64,000 nt of DNA. Source: Zygnema cylindricum (lineage: Eukaryota > Streptophyta > Zygnematophyceae > Zygnematales > Zygnemataceae). Shown one piece after another: positions 44,320 through 56,591 of this stretch (position 1 is its first letter; each line of letters starts with the position of its first letter). The notes beneath the pieces were generated by a model, which was not told where the DNA came from, did no database searches, and worked only from the letters and a program-made list of their open reading frames with translations. A program made the translations under genes and the position numbers. Location: contig JBBHKE010000161.1 of the NCBI GenBank assembly GCA_037447655.1, forward strand, positions 215,046-279,045, written 5' to 3'.

Positions 44320-46398
44320 CTGTACAGAACACTAGAAACGACAGTAAGGGTGAGGTTTCATTAGGGGAAAAATGTCGTTGTTTACTAGAAGTTTCATACT
44401 GTTTCGTACAGTGCCGTACTAAATAAAAAAATATCAGAAAAACAAGCCTATTGAATGAGTGATTCGATTCTCCACGTTTATGGGCGTAAACATGGACCGT
44501 TGGATGCAGAATCGGATACGCCATTGGCTGAACCTTTCAGTTCGCAACAAGTGACCCGGAGTAGATCAATTTTAAGCGCCTAAACGAATAACATCGTGCC
44601 TCGTGGAAAAGTGAACAATTATCCACGACGACCGCGCGACCAGGTGGGTACACGTCGCATATGATTTGTGCCTTCCGCCTGGGAGGGATGCGATGCCAAT
44701 GGAAGCCGCAAGGAAATATTTAACGGAGGATTTTTTTTTCGCGTCTGTTGCCATCCACTAACCATTCTGACATTTTGGTACGCTTTTACAAATCTTAAGT
44801 TTTGTCTGCCCGTAGAGATTTCATTCAATAACGTCGTCCGAGTGACTTTTTACCTTCGCTGGTAACAAATATGTGGTCACACTTTGCTGACAAATACTCT
44901 TTGAAGATTAGCAAAATCTTATTCATTTACTACGTGGATCCAGTCAAAGTGTGCCACGCAAATAAAATGTCTGTTACTGACTCGATACAATGGAACATTG
45001 CTCAGTAAACGGTTTTTTGACGTTTACTGAGACCGCCTAATGGAACAATGCTCTAAAGCCAGCCCAAAAGCAAATACGTCATTATTCGTGTATCCCAATA
45101 GCGTGTCATTACGCATGCTCCTGACCATACGGACGAAACACACTAAAAGAACCGCACAAAAAGCGCATGTTTACGTCAGCTTGTGATCATACAGGCAGAA
45201 CATGGTTGCATACGCATACGTGTGTTGTTCCGTGCACTCTGTTGGCACAGATACCGCCTCCCCTACAATGGTCCTTCGTTCGTATCGCGTCATCATATGC
45301 CGTACAATTTGTCTTTTTCTCGTTGACTTGAAGAACACCCTGTTTCGAGGAATGAGCTACAGAGGGAGATTCTTGCTATTTCTTTGCATTCTGTATGTCT
45401 GTTAAATTCAAAAATTGGCCCGACAAAGTCGTTTGTTTGATAGATTGCTGACTTGAAAATTAAAGTTAGCGTTTGGAAAAGTATAGGATTGATCAAAAAA
45501 ATCAAGCGCACAAACACTTTCAAATATCTTCTGAATAACAATAACATTTATAATAATAAGTTTCAAGCTTAATTCTATTAATCAATGATGTTTTTGTACA
45601 AATTTCTTTGAAGTAGAATAGTGGTACTCAAGCTTGTGGTTATTTGGTCCAAAATGGAGCTGTTTGAATTGGAAAAGCTGACAGTAAGGAGCATTGAGCT
45701 GAGTTGGCCAAACGAAGCCTCCACGCGGGTCTCAAAACTCATCTAACCGTGTGATAACCGTGTCATTAAATGAGCCAAAGATGAGTTCAAACGTGTGAAA
45801 AAAACATGATGAACAAATGAGGATATCAGATAGATTTACACAAATTTATCACACATTTATCACATATATATTTATACAAAATTTGTGTGCCATTTCCAAA
45901 CAGGTAACGAGGGGCACGAAGAAAAAGTATTGCACAAATGAAGCCAGTATAACATCACATTTTTTTTTAACAAATTGAACAAATAATATTTATTTTAAAA
46001 TTCACTCCTATGAGTAACGACTGCTAAGAGAAGAAATGCATTTCCGAGTGTGGTCAGGTGCTAAGCTGACAAAAAAAATCGGATTCGCAATACTCATGGT
46101 GAAACCGTGTCTCGCAGAACTCGCCATAGCCACCAGAAAAGCTGCTGTCCAGGTCGGACTTCCTACCTGTGGGCACAAAGGCCAAAAGCCAATGTCACAG
46201 GCACACGTTACTAGAGGCCATATTACTCACAAAGCCCCAACAAAAACAGCAACCTTCACAGTTATTCTAGCCTGACTCAGTAGCAGCAAGATATCCAAGA
46301 TGCAGAACACATACCGGCTACTGACATTTCAATCACGGCTTTTCACCGCTGCTAGCCACTCTACGCAGTCCACTTTTTCGATTTTTCTGACTCTTGCA
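44320..46398. other. Intergenic, no gene recognised
   Basis: AT-rich sequence downstream of MED8. Short open frames on both strands lack domains or splice context. Nothing else is evident except short words shared with the neighbouring MITEs. Confidence 0.5.
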
Positions 46399-46632
46399 GA
46401 ATGCAATCACACGCAAACACATACAAACACATACAATCAATACATTCAAATCCAATCACATGCAAACAAATGCAAAAAATGACGTGCAACACATGCAAAC
46501 AGAGAGAATGACATGCAATCACATGCAATCACATGAAATCAAATCAATCGCATCCAATGACATGCAAAACACATGCAGTTTCATGCAATGACAAGCAATG
46601 ACATACAACCACATAGAATCAGATGCAGCTTC
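46399..46632. repeat. Degenerate about 10-bp minisatellite downstream of MED8
   Basis: Repeated CACATGCAA / GACATGCAATCA-type words across about 230 bp, for example ACATGCAATCACATGCAATC near 46513. It starts about 75 bp past the MED8 stop codon in the gene's direction and may fall in the 3' UTR. Confidence 0.7.
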
Positions 46633-46708
46633 ACAAGTCAACTCTCGAAAGTAAATTCTTCGGAGAGATTCAGCCCAGAAAGGGATGCTGCCCGGCGTAC
46701 CGCACACC

Positions 46709-49700
46709 TCACCTTCTCTGAAGCTGCTGCTGCCGTTGTTGCTGCGCCGCACGCTGCCTTTGCTGCTGGGCTTGAAGGGAGGGCATGGGCATGGGAATCT
46801 GTTGCTGAATCTGTTGCTGTATCTGTTGCGGCTGTTGTTGTTGTTGTTGTTGTTGCTGTTGTTGCTGTTGAGGGGAGGAAGCGTTGAAGGTCTGTGCACT
46901 AAGGGTCTGTGCAGGTGACCAACCGGCAACAGGCGCATAGGAGACACCAGGAAGAGGAGAGACTGCTCTTGGAACAGAAGAACCGGAGAGCGCAGCTTGT
47001 GGGGCGAGCATGGCCGGAGAGCCGGGGTTCAGCGAAGGTCGAGGGGACAGAGTGTTCATTGGAGCGTTAATTGGAGTGTTCATTCTCGGAATGGAGCCTG
47101 CCAATGGCATTCCTGGTGATGCAACAGGACCAGCTGGTGATCTGCCAGTGGTAGGTGGAGGAGTCGGGACTGGAGCTCGTCCCCCCTGCGGTTTTCGAAC
47201 CACAGAAGGACCTGAACACCCACCAAGTACAGAGGTTGTGTAAATTGAAGTAAATTGAAAAGGCACTGTGAAAGGGAATTTTGAGATTTCGTTTTCACTT
47301 CCTTTTTATCTTTCATTGTATATGCAAAGGTCGCCTCATACCTTGTGACGGGAAGACGCAGCTGTCCCAATGACGAGCTGATCATTCTTAATAAAATTCT
47401 AAGGTTTCCTTCCCAACACTACCAGTGAACAAGCAGCTGCACTGCCCATCGCTATTAAAGTTAATCACTCTAACTTGAGTGACTCTTTTTTTGACTGAAA
47501 ATCATAAACTAGTGTTGATATCACTATTTAGTTAAACGGCCTATAATGAACTACATGTCAAATCAATTTTTGGTGTAGTTAATTGGAATAAAGTGTTAAC
47601 ACAAATAATTCACTGACTCTAATGGTCATGGGCAGTGTGTTGTATTACCAGAATCGAGTGAAGGAGAGGCGGCTAGCTCCAAAGGGGAAAGTGCATTTGC
47701 AGTCATTGGATCCGGCTTTCCCGCTAAATGACGAGGCAAAGGACTGTTTTTCTGCTGTTGTCCAGGTGGCAAGCGCAGACCTGCAATAGGAATACATAAA
47801 AAAACATAAAGAAAAATAAAAAACAGAAAAATTGCATGCTGTCAGATGGTAATTTTCTGTACTTCCACCTGTGGAAATTCCAGATATAATCACTTTCTAC
47901 AAGGTTTCTGAAATGGACCTTCACGAGACAGCTAAACTGTGAGTAACAAGTACAACAAATGCAGATTACACAGTTAAAAGTATGGTACAACAGGACTTAC
48001 AATAGAGACTTCCAGGTGTAGACAGTAATAAGCCACAAATAACCCTGTTGAGCAATAAGACGATCCAGGCAACATTGGTACAGAAATACAATGTGACAAT
48101 TTTCAAAATAGTAATCTTCACAGGAAGTTAACAACATTTGAAGCCTATCCAAGCCATGACTGAAACTCTTAGTGTGTGCAGGGGAGAAGGTAGCAGGTGA
48201 ATCATCCAAAACAATGATCAAACACAGAAAAAACAAGTTATCGCAAGAAATGTTACATTTGGACTTCTCCATTTGCATTCACCATAACAATTGCAGCTTG
48301 GTTTGAAAAAACTACACAGTACCGTTGACACAATTTTCGTAGTTGAAGTAGCAAAACCAAATATTCAACCCTAAAAAGCCTTGCATTGTTTTTGTTTATG
48401 AGCAATTTGACTGAGTGGAAATTCAAAAAGGAAACGAACCAGAATGTAATCAAGCGAAAAAGTTGAAACAAAGAACATACCTTCTCCTGTCATCACAGCT
48501 GTTCGGAGCATTTTTTCCTGCTCTAAAAGACGTGCAAGTTGCGCCTTATCTACCTGAGGCCCCAGGGCTGAGGGACCAAGGCGTCCTCCAATCCCATGAA
48601 GCTTCTTTGCATCCATTATAACCTTTTCTGCCTTGTCACAAGCCTGTTTTACTCCTTCAATTTGTCGCTGAAAAAGGAATAACAACACAGACCAGCACAC
48701 TAATCCAAGTAAGAACCCTAGCAAAAAAAAGAAAAACTGCATTTAACAGCGTCATACATCCATTCTTTGGAGTTCATAAACACCACCAATGTCAGAAAAA
48801 TTTTGGAGGCTGATTCACTGCCAATACTGAACCAAAATTCACATTTGTAGAAACATAGACGTCCCAGCCCACGCATGGAACAAAAAATCTTACCAACCAG
48901 CTTAGGAAGAAAGTAACGGTTTTTCACAAAATTACATCAACCTTGCGGCCAGCCCTCCTTATAGCTTATTCTTGAATATCCAAACTGCATTGCCACAACT
49001 CAAGCCAACTCAAGCCTCTTGATATGAAAAACAACTCCAGCCTGAATTGTATCGCTTACCCACCTTTTGCCTGCTAGCATAATGTCTGTTTAGTACAATT
49101 CTCACTAGCTGCCTATTTTTCCAAGTGTACAGGAGTGAAACGACAAAACTTACTCGAAAAAAACCTATATAATAGGCAGCTTATGGATATACGAGTTAGT
49201 GTGGACCATACTATTACCCCATCCATGAGAATTGTCTGCCTAGACACAATGAGCAAGACAACTGCTATTAATCTCGCAATTATTTCACATCCACCCACTA
49301 CATGGAAACACACATACAGCTCTTTCTAATGTTTCACAACGTTCATTGCATCACATTCACATCTCACATGTGCCTACACATTTCCCCCAAAATATTACAA
49401 CGTGTATATTTCCTTCCATGCAGTCTTCGACATATTACAGATCTACATCACAGTATATGCATGTGAAAGTCAAGAGCTAATTTCATACGACTTTATAATT
49501 ACTCAAGCTTACATCATTGTCAACTTGTGAAATTCAGTCGGTTTTACAATTCATCCTATTGTGTATATAACATACATCCAATGCTAACAATAATAATAGC
49601 AATAAAAAAATGACGATTGAAACCATCTCAAACGGGACTCACTAATCACCGAAGCACAAGTCGACAAGTATTATCTAATGCATCCATACCTCCAGAAGAC

Positions 49701-51135
49701 TTCTCGTCTGTCAAGGTAATTTATCTTTTGAGACATTCAATGAAACTAGAGAGACAAGCTTTGTCCCATAAGGGATATCACACCAAAGATGGAGTCCCAT
49801 GTGCTTTCCGCAACTATACTTTAAATTCAAGGACGGTATAGACAACAAGAAATGAAACAAGAAAATGTAATACTGATCCACTTCAAAAATTCAGACTAAA
49901 AATTCGGATCAGTGCAGTTTCGCTTAACTCAGAACAGCCAGCACGTCAAACATTGATCGGCAAACATGCCCACATTATCCTGGGAGGTTAGAATACCTGT
50001 CCTAACTACTAAGACTTCTGATGTGCACCATAAAAAACAAAAAAAGGGGTCAATAAATTGAAACAAAAACATGTGCAAAAAGATACCTGTAGACGCTCCA
50101 CTTGAACTTGGGGTGGAAAGGCGCTGAACATTGCCAGCAGCTGGTCTCTTTGAGCTGTCTCTTCGACCTCAGTTTCAGGAAGCAGCTTCGAAGAGAGCAT
50201 GATAGGAAGAACTGCCACAAAGGTCCAATGCAAAATGAAGCAGGGCAAGACAAGGCTGAATTTCCAGACGAATTCAGCTATAATTTGAGTGTCCAGAAGG
50301 ATAAAATGGCTAATGGCTCATGGCTATTCACAACATCTCAGCATGAATTTCTCTAACATCAACGTCAACCGCAATTTGGCAAAGTTTCAAGTCAGATTCA
50401 TGCAAACATGGCTGACAGTTCCGCAGTGACAAGCATGGTAAACCGTCAAAAAGCAGAACTTAAATTTTCAAGAAGACGTACTTGGGGCATTTTCACTCGT
50501 AACATGTGACGGATGCACTACAAACAACCGAAGGATAGGCTTTAGATCCTCCACCAGTCTGATCATTTGGGTATTAACCACAGCGAATTGGCCAAGGACA
50601 TCCGTCCTGCAGCCAGGGCCAAGCTGGAACTAGGAGTAAGGCCCATGTCATCCTGCACAGCACCACTCATATTTTGGAAATAAAAACCTCCTTGCTGACA
50701 CCTGCAGAGCTGCACATGGATAGTCATTTTGTGGAAACTACAGAAGAATACTCCACCTAGTTCTGCTTTCAGAAATGACTGGTTTGCTGTAGCAGGCTTT
50801 TGATGCATCATCGGGACACTAGCTGTGCAGACATTATAACACGCTTTCAAGAAACAGTTTTAAAGTTCTTAACAGGACCTCCCACATTTCAAAGAAAGTA
50901 AGATGAAATGAAGAAAGTACCATTTCAGGTGATAGTTCCCTTGTAAAGTGCCAAGCGTTCGCTGTAAATTCCCCTGCAACTCCTGAACTCGAAGTCTCAC
51001 AGCCTCCAAATTGAGCTGCTGAGCCATGTCTCCATCAGGTTTTGCAGGAGTTGCTCCTGGAAGCTGTTGTTGCTGCTGCTGCTGACCTGGCAGGGGTTGT
51101 GTTCCTCCAGCTGGCAAGCGAACTCCCGCCTGCAT
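46709..51135 (-). CDS. MED8: Mediator complex subunit 8 (MED8)
   Basis: Head-module subunit of Mediator, the nuclear coactivator that links transcription factors to RNA polymerase II. I assembled six coding exons with GT-AG junctions and consistent phase: 51135-50921, 50606-50482, 50211-50087, 48667-48481, 47780-47649 and 47211-46709, giving 428 residues. The N-terminus AQQLNLEAVRLRVQELQ, the block WTDVLGQFAVVN then ILPIMLSSKLLPE (about 72-125), and DKAQLARLLEQEKMLR (about 195-210) correspond to plant MED8. The C-terminal exon is Pro/Ser- and Gln-rich, with a polyglutamine run, as in plant homologues. The start ATG at 51135 is supported by the downstream match; UTRs are not defined. Intron 5 holds a MITE. 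The gene is head-to-head with the SWS1-like gene. Confidence 0.9.
47440..47637. mobile_element. CACCG-family MITE copy (d), in MED8 intron 5
   Basis: 198 bp, CACTGCCCATCGCTATTA...TGGTCATGGGCAGTG, with TG on both sides. The right end stops 11 bp before the exon 5 donor boundary at 47649, so the insertion sits at the very start of the intron in the direction of transcription. Confidence 0.7.
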
Positions 51136-52137
51136 GATGCCTGTTCACTCCTATTTCTTACAATCTTAAATTATCTTGTCACTTGTTTCTTTTCCTTGAA
51201 ATGGTTTCTCCTCCCCTCCCTTTCTTCTGAACAAGGCCGAAAAACTGCTCCAAACGAAGATTACAGGGATTAATAAGTAATTGCACAATTGAAAAAAATA
51301 AAATTGTGTAAATGTGCACACTGCGTCTACATCCTTGCAAAAAAAGTAAAAGTTGCATTTACAAATTGCTTTTATCGACTGTTATATAGACATAAAACCC
51401 ATAGCGAGTTTCGCACTCGAAGCACTCCATTATTGACGTTCTATTAGCTCGGTGGCTTTCTTTACCTAAGCTGAGGCTATACCAGCCATATACCTACCAT
51501 TTCCGCTCTCTCTTGACTTTGCTTTGTCAATAGGCCATGCTTTTTGAAAGAGTCATTTGACGCTGCAACTGCAATGTTTCTCCTGTCGCGGTTACGAAGC
51601 AGGATAACTTCACTTCTGCTTTCGAGTCGCGGGAGTTACTGTACTGTAGTGAAAGTAGAGCGTTGTTTCTTTACGAACTCTTTTTTTATTTGTTTTCCTT
51701 TGTGTGGTATGCTACTGTACTGTACTGTACTGTACCGGGGAAACATGTAAGGAACCCTCTCTGTACTGTGTACTAGAAATACCTGTACGTCGCTTTTTAA
51801 CCGTTTCGTGTGAATAATGTCCAGTGTGGGCCTATAGTCACAACTCACAAGGCTTTGGACGAATCATTACTCATCATTACGTTCCTCCAGTCTTCTCTTA
51901 TGTTACTTAAAACGTTTATGCCGACAAATTATCAGAAAACATGAGCCTGATATGTCATTCTATTAGGTTGCTGGTTTATGATGCCATGAGAAAGGCTACG
52001 GAGTACAATTCCACAGTGAAACTGGCCTTGACGTGACGTGTCAACTGAGAAGAGAAGTTGTGAGCCGGCAAAGCTACATGTCTTAGCATTGAAGATTTCA
52101 GTTGCAGAGGATAGAATTGGTTTTTATATCTGCGGCC
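51136..52137. promoter_or_regulatory. Divergent intergenic region of MED8 and SWS1-like genes
   Basis: 1.0 kb between the two start codons, presumably holding both promoters and 5' UTRs. A TACTG microsatellite (TGTACTGTACTGTACTGTACC) lies at 51716-51737. No canonical TATA box could be assigned with confidence. Confidence 0.55.
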
Positions 52138-54188
52138 ATGTCATTTCTCACTGCTGTAGCTGGTGCTGTTTTTGATGAAATTGCTAGAGCTGCAGCTCAA
52201 TCTTTTGAGGATGCCGGACAGCAGTGGACCGAGCCATTCCAGAGAAAGCGTGAAGCATACAGTATTTGTAAGTTGCCTTTACATCAGCAACAGCAAAGCA
52301 AGTAAATAACGCGTTCTTGAACATTAGATGAAAGATTAACATTTCTATCGAAAAAGACACCTTTCCAAGCTTGTCAGCAGTTCACATCTTTGATCAGGCT
52401 ACCAATCAGTCATTTGTGTATGCCATTGGCCTTTCTTTTTTGACAGTGACCGAAGACCATCTCTCAAAGTAAGGAGCCAGAATCACGATCTTATTGCTGG
52501 GACCCGGTTGAGATTCTTCGTTTCCTATTGTCCGTCAAGGGGATGTTAGAGAGTAGCAATTGAACTCAACTTCTGCAATGCATCAACTTTAGCCTTTGGC
52601 TGTTTGAACAGTTCTTCTGCCTATATTCCAGTTCATGTTTTGTAAGGTATAGAATGTAAAAGTCCCTATTAATTAGATATCAGGAATGCCTCTTATCATG
52701 CAGAGAAATAGGCCTTTTCTGAAGGAAATGGGTTACATCTGTGCCAATGGTTGTGTATGAAGTAGTTTTTTTGAAATGCTATGCAGGTTACACTTTCTAT
52801 TTGGGAAGAACTTGACGCGAGCCATGGAAATACTTGACTTCGGGGGAGTTCACTGCGTGGTGGCTCAACCTAGTGGACGGAAGGTATATCAGGTAGGCAG
52901 AAAAGGTGCTGGATTGTTTGCACGTTATCTTTATTTTTTAGATAAAACTGTCTTTTGCATAGGGGCTTTGCAGCGGCAATGGTACAAGGGGTCTTTAGTA
53001 TCCTTCGTTATGTTTCAAGAAGACACTTTCAAGATGAAAATTTGTGTAGTGGTCAAACATTTGCTAGTGGACCTTTAGTTTTAGTTAGCGGAATGAAATG
53101 GTAAGGTACACATCAGCTTAGACTGCTTTTATATAGCAAGTTAAGTGAAATGATGTGGACTGGAAAACGTGAATGGTGAGACTAGGCTGGTAATTCACGT
53201 GAGGGGTTTCTTTTTATGTTATGATAGCAGTGCTGGGGAATGTTTGACTACCCTTACAACATTCAATGGCTATGTGTAATTCTTAGATTAGTCATTAACT
53301 TTTAGAAGCAAATGAGGTCATTTGTCCGCCAAATGAAATCCAAAGGTTTCTCAATTAGATGCATGATCAAAATGTGTGATACCTAGCATTAACTCTAAGC
53401 CATTGCAACCTGGCTGGCAATGACATGGACATTCTGTAGCAGGACTTAAATATTTGGAAACTGATATTGCACTTTTTGGCATGGCTTCTGTCATGGTGCA
53501 TGGGCAGTAGATTTTATTGCGTATCTTGTTGTTTGCTGCAGGTACAGGGAAAATCTAAAGGGACAGACCAGTACCTGTGTTTCCCTACGCACTTCTGTGC
53601 CTGCCAGTCTTTTTTTTTTGAGGTGGTTGGCAGAAGTGAACAGCTGGCTGTAAGTGTTGTGCTTTGCTGTTCTCTGAAGCATGCTGCTGGTATTCTGATT
53701 TTTAAGCTGTAGGGATAAAAGTCTAGTTAGGCAAGGTTTTGCAGGGAAGTTGAACACTGGAAATGGCAATAGAAATCCTGTTAAGCGAGATTATATTTAC
53801 AGGTAAGATAAGCATTCACTCTGCCAACTTAAATTTGTATATAATCTTCTCAGAACAGTTGAATAAAAATAAGCCAGCATATATGGCAGCGACCATTTGT
53901 TAAATATGAACTTGCTGGTGCAGTATGTATCTATCCAACTAATGTGCATTCACTGATGCGCACTCAACTTTTCACCACTGGTTATTATGGGAAATCATTG
54001 CACCTTTATATAACTTGCACTTTGGTAAGTGTTTCTATGGAGCTTCTATTGAGCTTCAGATGTATGGTGTGTGTATGTGCATGCAGTGCAAACACCAGAT
54101 CGCAGCCAGGCTTGGAGAATCGCTCAACTGTTTGTCAGAAAGTACAATGTCTGATGCGGAGGTGGCTAAGATACTTTCCTCTATTTGA
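52138..54188 (+). CDS. SWIM-type zinc finger protein, SWS1/ZSWIM7 homologue
   Basis: Predicted partner of RAD51 paralogues in a Shu-type complex that promotes homologous recombination in the nucleus. Five coding exons fit in phase: 52138-52267, 52447-52468 (22-nt microexon), 52787-52892, 53542-53649 and 54087-54188, giving 155 residues, close to human ZSWIM7 in length. LSKLHFLFGKNLTRAMEIL and AQPSGRKVYQV match the family core. The SWIM motif is C105-x-C107-x15-C123-x-H125, with an extra Cys at 99. The first ATG after the upstream stop region (52138) is used; the frame extends a little upstream from TTG only. The GTAAGT-type donors are clear. Divergent from MED8. Confidence 0.87.
52447..52468 (+). 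other. 22-nt microexon of the SWS1-like gene
   Basis: Acceptor TTTTTTGACAG and donor GTAAGG flank the exon, which encodes L-T-E-D-H-L-S-K when joined. Without it, exon 1 (phase 1) and exon 3 (phase 2) are out of frame and exon 3 meets a stop after ten codons. With it, the conserved LSxLxFLFG region is restored. Confidence 0.82.
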
Positions 54189-56229
54189 GCAACGGATCGT
54201 CAGCTGCCACTCTTCAACACAGCAATTTTGGGAGGGAGGGGAGGGAGGTCACAGTTGTTGTGACCATAGTGGGGGATGATTATGGAGTTTTAAACCTACT
54301 AAAACATTGGAGGGAATTGTTGGATGTCTTTCTCAAATTCTTTGAGTTTCTAATTTGCACTATTATGAAGTTGTCATGAAGTTAAGATATCACAAGGTGA
54401 GGAGAATTCCTGCTTGTTGATGAGGCCAACTTATTGGTGCTACAAGTTTACTGGTTCTACCAGTTTACTGGTGCTACCAGCTTACTTGCGCTGTAAAATA
54501 GGTCTGCTGTATATATTATATGATCTTCAGTCATTTAAGGTTTTTTTCATGTAAACTTTGTTTTTTCTTTTTGGGCAAAATTGTATTGTTTTAAAAGACC
54601 AAAAAAACAAAAGACATTGTTTTACACATTCCTCACTTAAAACTAAATTGTACATATTTTTGTATTAATGAACAACCCAATCATATAAATTGACCTTGTG
54701 ATGGTTGCTTTTGTATTTGTTAGAGTGTATCCCTGAGAGTGAAATCCCTAAGAGTCAAATGCAGTGATCATAATCTTGACAAGAAATCCAAGCACATAGA
54801 TGAGTAAACTTTATCACATTGTTAGGTGGTATAAGTGTTAGCGATTTATTACTGTCAACGATTTTTAAAGTGTGAGTACACTTAACTATCTGCAGTTCAT
54901 TGGCTTAGTCTAGGGGAAATAATAACGTTATGATTTTTCATATATTGTACAAAGTGGTGTTGCATGTGATATTCGTAGTGTTATATAGGATCTAGATCAT
55001 ATTAACGTTATGATTTTTCATATATTGTACAAAGTGGTGTTACATGTGATATTCGTAGTGTTATATAGGATCTAGATCATATTACTTCAGTAAGCAAATG
55101 AGAAGCGCTTTTGATTTTGTCGGATTTTATTGGCTACAAGAATACTCACTCGTAGTGATGATAAAAATGAAATAGAAGATGCCCATAATTATACACATTG
55201 TATAAGTGTCTTCTGTCCACATACCTTTTTGTGCAATATTGTCACTGTTGCGCCTAACATTTTGTTGGAATCATAAGCGTGTTGCAATTTTCTCTTCTAC
55301 AACATTGGGGTTAACAATTTTCATTTAAAAGGACAAGAAATAAAACATATGGCTTTTGCGAACTAATATAAATAAATTAGGCAACAAGTTGACGTTAATA
55401 CGACAAATGGTACTATGGTGAATCAAATAGTACCTGTCTATAGTAAACTTTCCACTAAGTTTTAACAAATTTAGTTTTGTTCGATCCTTAAATCCAACCA
55501 TCTTTATTTAAGACAACTGATTTAACCCCTTAAATTGACTCAAAACTTTCAGCCATTTTTCGGTACACATCCAACTTTCTGTTTATTTACATGCAACTCC
55601 TCCCTAAATCCTTACCTATTGTTTTTTAATCCAAACAATACGGGTTTAGTACATATCGTACCGCAAAAGCATAGTTGTTCAAATCGCGCAATTTTTTTGT
55701 TTTTTCCGATTTCTACTTGTTATTCGTGACTTTTGAAAGAATCGCAAAAAAAACGCGATGTACTTTTTGTTCGATAAACTGAACGGACAACTTACTGAAA
55801 CTGTACGGTATTTCACGGTAATTGTACGGTTCTGTACGATGAGATACGTTGCACATAGTATTACTTTCTGTCCGGTAAACTGAACTTAAAATTTGCGGGA
55901 AATGTACGAAATTGTACCAAAAATGTACGGACTATTACGAAAAGAGACGGAAATTGTGCGGAAAATGCACAAACTGCGGTACATGTAGAATTCAATTTTT
56001 GTACATATACGGAGTAGTACGGATTCACAATCACTAGCGATTTTTTCAAATCGACTTCTCCTATTTCTACTTATTATTCGCGCGTTTGAATCGTGAGTAA
56101 AATACGATTTGAAAAACTATGCGCAAAAGTTATTAATTGCATACTGTATGGGCCTAATATAGCGCACTTTAAAACAACGTTAAAAACCAACCTTCATAAA
56201 TAAATAAAAACCTTCCTGCGTAACCACTT
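54189..56229. other. Intergenic between SWS1-like gene and MITE cluster
   Basis: No gene recognised. It presumably includes the SWS1 3' UTR (AT-rich, TTTTGT words near 54540-54600). The region at 55770-56020 is rich in GTACGG words, similar to sequence within the hAT-like elements. Confidence 0.5.
54924..55083. repeat. 80-bp tandem duplication
   Basis: Two adjacent copies (54924-55003, 55004-55083) differ at a single position (TTGCATG against TTACATG). They begin AACGTTATGATTTTTC and end AGATCATATT. This is a recent duplication in non-coding DNA. Confidence 0.9.
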
Positions 56230-56433
56230 CACCGTGAATCGCTATAAGCGCCAATGACTCTAATTGCGGTACCCCGTTGTTTTACCCAAATTCTCAAATA
56301 GAATTAATTGAAACCCTTTAAAAAACAAATTAGAGTAAATGATTTCCTTCAAAAACCCCAAATTCCCAAATAGCGTTAATAACGCTATTTGTTTCATAAC
56401 GCTATTTCTAAACGCTGATAGCGATTCACGGTG
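56230..56433. mobile_element. CACCG-family MITE copy (e)
   Basis: 204 bp, CACCGTGAATCGCTATAAGCG...CTGATAGCGATTCACGGTG. Flanks TT and TA. The terminal repeat resembles copy (a) most closely (CACCGYGAATCG). Confidence 0.7.
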
Positions 56434-56591
56434 TAACCGATTTCCTGAACGCACCTGTTGGCCGCAAAGGTGCATCGGCAAACTGATGCGGGCAGAAACC
56501 GCCGGATCTACAAACATAACATACATGTACGGTACAGTTTAAAAAAAAAAAATGTACCCTTGGGTTTAGGACTTTAGTTTAGGGTTGCAAG

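Noticed and set aside
46036-46482. Plus-strand open frames downstream of MED8
   Set aside because: No domain, no conserved start context, and overlap with the start of the minisatellite.
46573-46918. Plus-strand open frames rich in Ala, Val and Leu
   Set aside because: They are antisense to the polyglutamine and proline-rich last exon of MED8; codon repetition of CAG keeps other frames open.
51544-51750. Small plus-strand gene between MED8 and the SWS1-like gene
   Set aside because: Short, no domain, and it contains a TACTG microsatellite; more likely promoter or UTR sequence.
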